64,000 nt of DNA from Reticulascus tulasneorum (lineage: Eukaryota > Ascomycota > Sordariomycetes > Glomerellales > Reticulascaceae). The notes beneath the pieces were generated by a model. It was not told where the DNA came from. It made no database searches and saw nothing but the letters and a program-made list of their open reading frames with translations. Below are positions 23,232-33,546 of the stretch, piece after piece (positions within the stretch are counted from its first letter, which is position 1; each line of letters begins with the position of its first letter). A program made the position numbers and the translations under genes. Where the stretch lies: contig LSAX01000007.1 in NCBI GenBank assembly GCA_001557505.1, forward strand, positions 186,001 to 250,000, in the 5' to 3' direction.

Positions 23232-24237
23232 TATACCCAGTCAGCCTTCAGATGTTGTGAAGGTATACCATAGCAATAGCGGCGATTGAGTCGATTGCGG
23301 TGATGTTTAAGGCTTTCGCAAATCTAGAAGGATGTGCCGGGCGGCGGCGCGGCGCAGGTTTTGACCCATCAAGAATAAGATAAAATCCTTGAATCGGCAG
23401 CTAGGACATGAGCTCCACCTGATCATTTGATGCGGCTGTCGAGATCCCAAGACACAACAGACGAGGAAGGTAAACCTGGACGGAAGAACTAGTGGCGCAG
23501 CCGAACTCATTGACACAAACAGGGGGGTGGAGGGTGACTTTTTCTGACGATTACCAACGTTGGTGGGGACACTGTACATTGTCTTTTTCTCTTAGATCTT
23601 CCCCTGTAGCTGGCCAGCAGCGGAAGCCCCCTGGCTGGGATTTTGTGGAAGAATTGAATGTGGGGGCACGACCGCTTTCCCTCGCCAAAGAGGTTCCTCC
23701 GCGTGCTATCCGGAGCAACCCTCGGGTTGGTGGGCACGGTATGTCCATTGCAGGTCTCTTGGGAGCGGATTTATCGACACGCATAGCTTTCAAACCATAG
23801 TCCAGCACAATTGATTTTCTTGGCGAACGCTAGCTGCTATCTGTTATTCTACATTGCGCGGCGTGCAGCATTCAGGCCCTGATCCGTAAACTATCAACGT
23901 ACCGATCTCACTCCTGTACAAGGAACCCCCTTTCAGTCGAACTTGTGATCTTCGCTTTCAGTTACTAAACCTTGAAACCAGCGAAGAGGCGAAAGGGTTA
24001 GATCTAACGAACCGACTCAATCCTGCCTTTGCGGCATTTCTAGTCATAGCTCTTACGCTGTTGTCTGAGTTCTCGCCAAAATTTTGTGTATACGCCTTTA
24101 ACTGTCAGACACTTTAACATCGCCATCACCACCACCATCATCATCATCATCATCATCATCACCAACATCATCATTACACACTAAAACCAATCTACAACCT
24201 TCATTCGCCTAAAAAGAAGTCTTGCTACCAAAATACG
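23232..24237. promoter_or_regulatory. Bidirectional promoter of hydroxylase and acetoacetyl-CoA synthetase
   Basis: A 1-kb region between two divergent cluster 1 genes. It holds GGTTCCTCCG at 23692-23701 and, nine bases further on, CGGAGCAACC at 23711-23720: an inverted pair with CCG-N9-CGG at its heart, the form bound by many Zn2Cys6 dimers. It also holds a CAT/CAC triplet run near 24123-24173. Confidence 0.7.
24123..24173 (+). repeat. CAT/CAC triplet microsatellite
   Basis: A run of CAC and CAT triplets, interrupted only by CAA, ending about 65 bases before the ATG of the acetoacetyl-CoA synthetase gene and thus probably in its 5' leader. Confidence 0.85.
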
Positions 24238-26749
24238 ATGTCGAAGTCTTTGACGAAACCATCGGATCACCCCTGGGAACATCCAGCCCCTCACCTAACA
24301 CGTGTCGATGCCTTTCGACGATATATCAACCGTAAATACGGATTGGAACTAACCACATATGCCCAGCTTCACAAGTGGTCCGTGGACGAGCTTGAGTCTT
24401 TCTGCCGCGAGGCATGGATCTATTGCGGCATAATCTATAGTGAACCACCAACATCTGTTGCCGTTGGCATTGAGACCATGTGGCCGCGCCCCCAGTGGTT
24501 TCCCGGTGCCCGGCTCAACTACACTGAGAACATACTGGTTAAGGGTCGAGCCGCGCACCCTGACTCTGTCGCCGTGTCAGCATGTCGTGAGGGTGGTACA
24601 CAGTGGCGGCACTTGACGTGGATGGAGCTCTGGCGGCAGGTCGAGTTATACACGGCCGCCTTCAGGCGCGCTGGTGTGAAGAGAGATGATCGCGTAGCCA
24701 GTATGTCGATCAACTATAGCGATGTTTTGATTCTCGGCAGAGCTAACCTTAGCCCTACGCAGCCGTGGGGACAAACTCTATCGAGTCACTCCTGATCCTA
24801 CTCGCTGCTGGTGCTGTCGGGGCCATCTTTTCATCCGCAGCTCCGGACATGGGAGTGAAAGGTATCGTCGAGAGATTCTCGCAAATCCAGCCCAAACTTC
24901 TATTTGTTGAGTGTACTATACTTTACGGAGCGAAGACACATGTTCTAGGGAAGAAGCTACGAGCAGCAGCAAGAGAACTGCAAAGTCAGGTTAAACAATT
25001 AGAGAAGATTGTGGTGATGTCCGGATCAGCATGGCAGGACCCAGGAGTGTAAGTTTGGCCCGTCTCCACGTCCTAAGAGGAGTAACGATGGCTCACATCG
25101 TATTTCCCAATCAGCATGCACTTAAACGACTTTCTCAAAGGCGAACTACTGCCACTGAAGTTCACCCAGGTCTCGTTTGACCATCCGATATACATTATGT
25201 ACTCGTACGTAATCTGCTCACCTCGCTTGATTCTCAAGATCTAATTACATCTTAGCTCTGGAACAACCGGGCCACCAAAATGTAGATCATGAATGCAATT
25301 GCACAAAGGTCGAGAATGACTGACAGAATTCCTAGGCATCTGTCACTCGGGCGGCGCCGTTCTTCTTCAGCAGAAGAAAGACATGATTTTCGGAACTGAC
25401 TTGAATGAAGATTCCACATACTACCAGTACACCACGGCAAGTGCCTTGATAACATGTCTCCTATCAATGAACCGAGTCCAATCTAACAGTTGGCCCATAG
25501 GTCGGCTGGATGATGTGGAACTTTCTTATTGGCGCTCTAAGCGTTGGCGCCAGGATTGTCTTATACGATGGCAGTCCGCTCCACCCTTCGCCGGCATACC
25601 AAGTACAGCTCCTTCACGAGCAAAGGTTAGTTGAACTCTAAACGGTTCGTCATGTGCAATGGCGTTACGGCTAACTAAGTTAAATATCGCAGTGTTACCC
25701 ACTGGGGAACGAGCCCGAAGTACCTCGGAACTTTGCGACATACTCTCGAAGGAGAGCTACCCTCACTCCAAGCGCTTCAGGTGACAATTGTGTCGGGTGC
25801 GCCTATTTCCGCAGAAATATGCTCTTGGTTTTATTCGGTGTTCCCAAAACAAGTCGCCTTGCAAAGCAGTTCAGGAGGGACCGATCTTGCAGCTTGCAGT
25901 GAGAAGCACCCGATTAACACCACCACAGCCTAAAAGGGTGTTCATTACTGACGGCGATATACACAGTTGTTGGCGGCAGTGTCTTGGTTCCCCTAAACGG
26001 GCCTGAGCTGGCGGCTCCCGCTCTTGGCTTGGCCGTAGAGATATGGGATCAGGGCGGCAAGAACATCGAAGACTCGGGCGAAAAGGGGGACCTTGTCATT
26101 ACAAAGCCATTTTTTAGTATGCCCATCACATTCTGGGGTGAAGACGGACACGAGAAGTACCGCAAGGCATACTTTGACGTTTTCCAGGGTATTTGGTGCC
26201 ATGGAGACTTGATCTCCAAGGACGTCAACACACAGGGCTACGTTATCCATGGTCGGAGCGATGGGGTTCTCAACCCAGGAGGTAAGATAGGCACGGCTTG
26301 CGGTACTCTCGACGTTGACTGACGGGCACACGTTTCTGTTAGGAGTTCGATTTGGTACAGCTGACCTCTATAACGTTATCCAAAGGTTTCACCAGGTCGA
26401 AGATTGCATTGCCGTTGGACAACGCCGCGCACAAGATCGAGATGAGCGTGTTCTTCTCTTCCTCAAGATGAGGAGCAATAACCGACTGGAAGGTTCCCTG
26501 CGGGCAGAAGTTGCCGCAGCCATCCGCCAGGATCTGAGCCCGAAACACGTCCCTGCCTACATTCTTCAGGTATCTGATATTCCCTACACCACTAACGGTA
26601 AGAAGATAGAGAATCTCGTCAGGGATGTGGTTTGTGGGGAGAGAATCAAAGTAGGAGGCACGGCGGCGAATCCTGAATGCTTGGAAGAGTACGAACAGTA
26701 TATTCACTTGCCATCGACGGGGTTATCTGGTGATAAATCTAAACTCTGA
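24238..26749 (+). CDS. Acetoacetyl-CoA synthetase
   Basis: ATP-dependent ligase that joins acetoacetate to CoA (acyl-adenylate-forming family). Nine exons (24238-24700, 24763-25048, 25115-25204, 25256-25281, 25336-25436, 25501-25625, 25693-25898, 25967-26281, 26343-26749) give 672 residues, the normal length. Motifs: [10 protein letters not shown] (about 278-287, ATP loop), SSGGTD (about 425), [12 protein letters not shown] hinge region, and TNGKK near 622 with the catalytic lysine. Exon 4 has only 26 bases and encodes the heart of the ATP loop. Intron 5 (25437-25500) starts with GC (ACG|GCAAGT), a GC-AG intron. Within cluster 1 it suggests that the pathway releases acetoacetate. Confidence 0.93.
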
Positions 26750-27599
26750 CTGGTGGCTGGGCAAAACTGTTCCATTGAGATTGAAAATTATACCGTCGCT
26801 GGCAGAAAGAAGCATGCAGGAACGATGTTCGGATAACGATCTTTTGGACCACAGGAAACCCTGTGTGGCCATACGTAGTCCACAGCCACCTTCTTACGTA
26901 AAGCTCGATTACAGTGTTAGAGCAGCTTGTACTCGGAGAAATAGTAGAGCTAGTAATTGATCATATTTGATAACCGTTACTTTAAGCCAAGGAAGCCTCC
27001 GCAATTGCATCAGTGTGAGAATAACCGCCGATGATAGTAGATCGGGGGTCACATTGAACGGACCTCTACCTAGACTATTGCTGTGGTATTGTGATGGTGC
27101 TAAAACGGATTCAGAAAGGGATAGGGCACGGCGCAACCTGTGTTTCTCCGCCTCACAAAGATGCTAGAAAAGCCGGGCCCAGCAGGACGGTAATGGGACC
27201 GCGACTGTTCCTAAGATCTGGCGACCAGGTTGGGGGGGCTCAACTAGAGCAGCTGCAAGGGTCCCCCATATGCTCCCCCGCGATTTCCCCAACCCCAGTT
27301 TCCCCAGCTTTTCATATACGAAATCGGTTACATGTAATTTGTCTGCCAGAGGAGGTTCCTCCGGCGCTATTTTCCGTGTGACTCCAGATGTAGGAGAGCC
27401 CTGCGCACAGCTCTTCAATTACCAAGTGTCCTATCGGGTGTAGTTCGAATGATACGCCCGGCTACTTTCGATAAAGATATCTTCACACAATGCCCCGGAG
27501 GGATATAGAAATCTGCTTAGTCCTAGTCCACGGTTCTTTGACTTGTATCTGTGTGAATCTGCCAATATAGTCATCTGAATTATTTCATCTCTTACCATC
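26750..27599. promoter_or_regulatory. Promoter region of the cluster 1 transporter
   Basis: An 850-base spacer without genes. GGTTCCTCCG at 27354-27363 is an exact copy of the cluster 1 element, about 240 bases before the proposed transporter start. The match with the site at 23692 extends further: both are preceded by A and followed, after two or three bases, by GCTAT. Confidence 0.7.
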
Positions 27600-29181
27600 A
27601 TGACATTGTCTCCCTGGGTATGAAAGATCATCCAAACTCTGCCAAGCTAACATGAGGATGCTGACATTTTTAGTCATGGCCGCTTTGGTGGCGTCTCATG
27701 ATTCTTTTCAACGTGAGCTTCTACAACCTCCTTGGAAACACTTTTGCTGCTGGCATGTCGCCCCTGTTTGGCCTCATCATTCGGGAGTTCGGTTGCAGCG
27801 AGGACGAGGTGGCCCACCTTGGGACATATGTGTTGCTAACTTTGGGTCTGTCGGTACGTTCATACCAGCTCACAGTCAGAAATGTCGACTTTACTAATCT
27901 AGGGAATGCATCCAGAACTTCCTGGCGCTTCCAGCTGCGACCTTGATTGGCAAGCGTTATACTATCATTGTGTCACTCGTCGTCTTTCTCGCCACTAGCA
28001 TCTGGGCGGGCGAGGCTACGACCTACAAGTCACTGCTCGCTGCCCGAGTTCTCGGAGGTCTGGCAGGTGGCCTAATTGAAGCCCTGGGTCCCACCATCGT
28101 CGCCGAGATCTTTCCGGACCATCAACTAGCAAGAGCTATGGTGGTATATGTTGGGTCGCTAGCAGCCGGGGCGTCTCTCGGCCCTATTATTGCAGGCGCT
28201 ATTGGTCAGGGCCTCGGTGACTGGAGGTGGTTCCAGCGGATCTTGTCCATCGCCATTGCGGTAAACCTGGTTGCCTGCATCATCATGCTCCCGGAGACAA
28301 CACACGACGGGATGAGTCTCAGCGGGCCGTCAGTCTTAGAGGAGAAACCCACACACATCGAGGCCCCAGAGACCACGATGGAGAAGACGGCAAGTTCCAC
28401 ACAGGTCCTGTCGCCCGTATCAAGCGACACGACGGACGTGGTGTTGAAAGAAGAGTATGCTCAACGGTCTTTTTCACGACGCTACGTCTTGCTGAATTGG
28501 AAAGACGCCGCAGTCGCCTTCGTCCAACCACTTCAGCTAATGATACTCCCGCAAGTGCTTGCCGCTGCGCTTATCTTCGGCGTAACCATTGGTTGGTTCA
28601 CTGTAACTGCAATTCTCACCTCTATCATCTATGTTTATCCTCCATTCCTCTGGGATCCGCTACCCGTCGGCCTTCTCAACGTTGGACCGCTAATTGGGCT
28701 CTCCGTCGGGCTTCCCGTCGGTGGCGGGCTTGCGGACTGGCTTTTCAATCGCTATACCCGCCGCCACCAAGGCGTCTCCGACCCGGCGACGCGGCTTCCT
28801 GCTCTCATTCCCGGAGCTCTAATTAGCCCTGCTGGCTGCGTCTTGATCGGCTATGCACTACGGGACCCAAGCAACTACGTCATCTTTTGCGTGGGCTGGG
28901 GCATGCTTTCTTTCGGTCTGACCGCTTCTGCAAACGTGCTCCTAACCTACGCGATCGACTGCCTCCCAACTCGTGCTGCTCACATAGGTACTGTGGTTAA
29001 CGTGACAAAGAATACAATCGGATTTGCCGTCTCCTACGGCGCTGTGGGTTGGTTACAGTCAAAGGGACCGGTCAGCGAATTTTGTACGATGGCCGGGGTG
29101 TTATGGGCGGTGTACTTGATTGCCATTCCCATTTATATATTTAGCAACAAGTTGGTAAAGAAGACGGCGGCCTGGGCATGA
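27600..29181 (+). CDS. MFS transporter of cluster 1
   Basis: Major facilitator permease, 487 residues in the model 27600-27617, 27674-27853 and 27916-29181. The 18-base first exon (MTLSPW) is the weakest part; it supplies an ATG joined to the conserved WPLWWRLMILFNVSFYNLL, while an internal ATG at 27698 would drop part of helix 1. Helices follow in two groups of six, with the signature region LAARVLGGLAGGLIEALGP in the first half and a charged central loop near residues 200-235. The C-terminal half has PVGGGLADW and NRYTRR, like drug/H+ antiporter (DHA1) type carriers. Probably imports the aromatic substrate or exports a product. Confidence 0.88.
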
Positions 29182-29525
29182 TTCTATTAGCGATGGTCCG
29201 CTATACGTATAACTTATCATTGTAACTTAGGTCTTTGGTTCGTTTATGACTAGCAAAAGATTATTATTTCGATGGGATCCTTGAAGTACTCCTCGGCAAA
29301 TCTTGATCTAAAAACTGGCGTCTAAGAAGTCTGTAAATGTTTCCGGTGAGCCAATTGTAGAAGTGATGAGAGATATCTGCTTCAGGTTTTGAGTGTCACA
29401 TATATCTTCAACCAGGATCCGCATGCTTTTCGCTTACTGATGGTTGAGATTAAATACTGCGTCTACCTCCGAATACCTTTCACCTCCTTGAGGAATGACC
29501 TAATAAGGATATTTATATGTACAGC
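29182..29525. other. Spacer between convergent genes
   Basis: 3' flanks of the transporter and of the FAH-family gene. Nothing is recognised. Confidence 0.5.
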
Positions 29526-30708
29526 CTAGCTAAATACCATAGTATTGGAAAGGGTGCCAATCGATGCAATAGAGATCTCAACGACATCGCCATCGTTTAA
29601 ACTGTACTTGGGAACTTGAAAGTATCCAATTCCTGGAGGCGATCCAGTCATGATCGCAGTTCCGGCCGGGATTGTGACTCCTGGTTTTAAGAGAGAAGTG
29701 TGAGTCATGGGATTTGCATGTCTTTTGTTTGATTTAGAATCTTAATCTTAGATCCATACCTTGTGAGAGAAAGCTAAGCAATTTTGCTGGGCTGTGAATC
29801 AGGTCGATATTGCTGTCCTGGAACACTCGACCGTTAACAGTGGTGGTTATGCGGTTGTCCTCACTTCTGCCAAAGGCCTCTGCTCTTGTCAATACCGGGC
29901 CTATTGGTGCAAAGCCGTCGAAGTTCTTGGCTCGGGTGTACTGCCCACCGCAGCGCTTAGGGTCCTGGAATGCCCGCGCTGTGAGGTCGTTCCCAATTGT
30001 GTATCCGAGGATGTAACTAGGTGCCTCCTCAATACTGATGTCACGGGCGTCTTTAGATGTAACGATGATGAGTTCACCCTGGGAAGATATGATTATCATG
30101 CGCGACCTCTGACTTCAACCATATACGCACCTCGAAATCAAGGAATGCCGAGCTGGCTACCTTTGGGACGTTGACGGGGCCAGGGCCTGCAAGAGACCGC
30201 TTTGGCTTGTACCACATCACTGGATCTAAAGGGACGGTGAGCTACAAGCATGTTCGCCAGTGTGGCGTCAAGCGTCAGTCCGCAGCCCGCAGTCCGGAAT
30301 TGGTGCTTTGCATCCAACTTGTACTCACACCAGCTTCTTCCGCGTGTTTCCGATAGTTCACTCCAATGCAGATGATCTGGGCATCATCTGTTGGCAAAGG
30401 CGCCAGAAGCTGCGTTTCTCAGTCAACATTGTTATCCTGCGCCACAAACTAGTGCAATGTTGGAAGATGTTGTCACAGATTGGCGTAGAATCTACGAGCC
30501 AAGGCAATCTTGGTTTTGTGTTGCAACTGACCTTATTCACCTGAACAGGCTCTCCCGCTTTTCCGTCTTCCAAGTCAACAAGTGACTTGTGTCCAATTAC
30601 GGGTAGTCCTGGTATTCGGGAGACATCGAGTGGCGCATCCAAAGTGGCCAGGTATGTGCCACCGTCGCTGGTGGTAAATCGAATCAGATACTTCCAGGTG
30701 GACGCCAT
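29526..30708 (-). CDS. Fumarylacetoacetate-hydrolase-family enzyme
   Basis: Five exons (30708-30541, 30409-30329, 30241-30131, 30078-29760, 29680-29526) with phase-consistent joins give 277 residues, the usual length for the FAH catalytic domain. Family members hydrolyse, decarboxylate or isomerise dioxo acids from ring cleavage. Visible motifs: IICIGVNYRKHAEEAG, DFEGELIIV with the metal-binding glutamates, GYTIGNDLTARAFQ, and TGSPPGIGYF near the C-terminus. In cluster 1 it would act after the extradiol dioxygenase. If the reaction is FAH-like, acetoacetate is one product, which would explain the neighbouring acetoacetyl-CoA synthetase. Acylpyruvase or decarboxylase activity is equally possible. 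Confidence 0.92.
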
Positions 30709-31373
30709 GATTGTCTGTTCTAGTGGCTACAGCAATACGGTAACGATTACAAGGAGCGACTCTCAAAAAATGAAAGACGATATCGAAGATCGGGCCGCAT
30801 CGCAACTGTAGCACAAAGTGGCCGCGTGCACGCCCGTCAGCGTGACTTAAATGAGATTACTCGTGCATGCAACATCTCCTCAGACAAGAGGAGTGGAGCT
30901 ACTTGATCTGAGGCCGCCGGGAAATACCTCCTCTCACTACCTCGCCAGCCACGGATTTACCGTTGAATCATGGGGCATAATTCGCTCCTCTTGAAGCCTC
31001 ATCCACCGTGGATCAACCTCTGGGAGAGGATGAGGGGGTGGTTGTCAGGCCCCACTTAAAGGTTCTTCCGCGGAGGAACTACAGACTCTGCTAATTGGTC
31101 AGAATCGCCCCTGGGCTACCCGGATGACCCGGGAGTTCCTCCGAAGCTAGTACAGCCGTGGATAGAACCCCTGCCTGTGGCGCAACTGGCCCCGCCCAAC
31201 CAGACTACAAACCACAAACGTCAACTTCCATGCAGTGAGATATCGCGACACGGCGATGTCCTAGGCGAACACACTTGTGAGAAATTCTAGTCAGGTTCAA
31301 CAGCATAGTATTGTGTTTTTATTTGTAGTTTTTTAGTAGCAATATGAGGGCTATAAATTCATTCCATGGGAGT
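30709..31373. promoter_or_regulatory. Promoter region of the FAH-family gene
   Basis: Contains GGTTCTTCCG (31061-31070) directly abutting CGGAGGAACT (31071-31080), an inverted repeat centred on CCGCGG, and a further AGTTCCTCCG at 31134-31143. These lie 350-435 bases upstream of the FAH start and are the strongest cluster 1 element in the window. Confidence 0.7.
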
Positions 31374-32457
31374 TCACGCCGGGGTCGGCTGGATAGGGTC
31401 ATCAGTCATGTCTTTCGGCATCTCTGGCCCCCAAACCGCAAGTGGTCCAGCTTCACTCCTCTTGGTCCCCGTGTTCACGTTTACAAGATCGCCGTCGGTG
31501 TAGTGTTCAATCGTGAAACCGCTGGGCTCCCGCCAGTAATCAAAGATCTGCGAGCCCAGGATGTGCCGGCCGACGCCCCAGACCGATTTATACCCCTTGG
31601 CCGCGAGCCACTGGTGCCCTAGCAGCTGAGTATCGAAGTCCTCGACCTCGTATGACGTATGGTGGAGGCGGTCCCGTTCCCCTGGCTGGGCGCGTGCGAG
31701 AAACAGCGTGTGGTGGTCTGAATACCGCTCTCCTAGATCCAGGTGCATAAACGTGATGACGTCAAGGCCTTCGTTGCCGGGTAGCCACTGCACGTCTGAC
31801 GGGACGAAGTTGAATGTGCTCGTGTACCATCTAACCTCTTCGTCCCACCGCGAGACGATGAAGCCGTAGTGGCCCAGCTTATGCACCATGGCGGGGCCGT
31901 CGTGGAAGCGTTGGAACTTGCCTAGACACAGGGTGTTAGTCCGGATTCGATGTAGGCTTGCAAGTCGCCCCCATACCCAATCTCCGTTTATCCAAACTGC
32001 CATTGAACGGGCCCAAGCTCTCTACCACAGCTGATGGCACATTCTGCACTGCTAATCGCTGCTCCACTCCCCAGATGATGTGTATTGAGAAGCCAGATGG
32101 CGATTTCAGCGTGACCTGCCGGCCGCCTCCCGGAAACGGAGCAAGGTCAGACACCACCGCGTCGGGAATCGCAGCCGCCTTTTCAAACTCAGCTTCGGAC
32201 TGGACAAGGAAAGCTCCACCGCCAAATTTGGGACCGTGGCCACTGGCGGCCAGGCGGGCGACGTAGCAGTATGGGTCTTTACCGTAGCCGCGAAAGAGGA
32301 TCACATCATCTCCACGCCAAGCCTCATCGAATCCAAAATCAGCAGCAAACTTGGAGAAGACATCCAGGTCTGGATGCTCGAAGTAGACATGTGAGATGCG
32401 TTCTATTTGGATCTTGGAGGGGTCGTTTTCGATGGGCGGGAGACGTGTGGGCGACAT
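31374..32457 (-). CDS. Extradiol (vicinal-oxygen-chelate) ring-cleavage dioxygenase
   Basis: Two exons, 32457-31977 and 31921-31374, with a 55-base intron, give 342 residues, close to two-domain type I extradiol dioxygenases such as biphenyl-2,3-diol dioxygenase. The second domain keeps a plausible 2-His-1-Glu iron site: His178 in HKLGHYGFIV, His248 in LHHTSYEV and Glu299 in FTIEHYTDGD. The conserved DHHTLFLA and RPSGFTIE-like (REPSGFTIEHY) stretches support a catalytic rather than resistance-type member. No signal peptide, so cytosolic. It would cleave the catechol made by the flavin hydroxylase. Extradiol routes are uncommon in fungi, where intradiol cleavage dominates. Confidence 0.88.
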
Positions 32458-33546
32458 TGCGTAGCAGAAGGGACGAGAGCGTCACCGCGGCAGAAAGAAT
32501 TGCCAGTATGAAATCGATATATAGGAACCTGTTAGTGAGAGATATATAGAAACAGATCAATTGTACTCAGGGAAACGAGTATTTAAATGTGAAGCAGAGA
32601 AACAGCCTTATACATCGTCGCGGGCGGGATAGGGAGACGTTAGCCACGCTGGCCGATGTCACATTAGATCCAGGGTTACATATTTATCCCATCGTGCCCA
32701 TTGAATTTCTCCGGCGCAGGTCTCAAAGTGGCTCCCAGTCGTGCCTTCGGAAGAACTGCGCGCGCACCGTGGAGTTGAGGGGTAGCATGCTTTGGTGGTT
32801 GGCCCAAATGCCTGAGCAGCTGATAGTCCCACATTGATAGTGAGTAATTGCTAAGGCTCTAGGAGGTTCCCCTACGGCACATCAATCCAGCTTTATAGCT
32901 TTGACCACTGTCTCCCTACTTCATTGACATGCCACGGATACTCGCCTAGCGTAGTCATGATTGTTGCATTTGGTTTTAAGCGAAACGAGTGCCACTTCAT
33001 GGCTTGTATCCTCGGATCTAATAGTTGAGTCATCTCAGTCGGAATCCCCCTGCTTCAGTTGAGTCCAGCCGCACTCAAAGAGACACAGCATGCCTCGGTC
33101 TACCTCTAGCCAAGACTCGAGGCGATCGACGAATCAAACAGTTGGTAATGCTACTAAACCTTGTATGTATTGCATCCATGTCTAAAGGTCCCACCCCAGG
33201 TGGCTGCACCAAATCATTCATCAAACCATGTCGCCCCACCAGGCTAGCTGATTAGCGTTGTGATGGTTGGGGTAGTGCGGGGTTCCCTTGCCATGGCCAG
33301 GCCCCCTATCGCACTCGTGCCTTTCAGAACCATCAAAGGCCATGGCACTCTTTTCTTTACAGGCCTTGGTAAGAGACAGAGGACTTGGCAACGCTACCTA
33401 CCAAGACGGGCAGTGGGGTTCTCCTTCATGTTTGCGGGGGCTCTGGGGACCACGCACTCTTGCTCTCTGCATCTTCCAACGTCATCTTCTCCTCGCCCAC
33501 GGTCAATAAATGAATTCTTCCATCGTGGCCAAACAATACATTGAAT
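32458..33546. promoter_or_regulatory. Divergent promoter of dioxygenase and regulator
   Basis: Between the dioxygenase (minus) and the regulator (plus). TTTCTCCG at 32706-32713 and CGGAAGAAC at 32748-32756 form an inverted pair of imperfect cluster 1 elements 250-300 bases upstream of the dioxygenase. I found no convincing copy near the regulator's own start. Confidence 0.6.
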
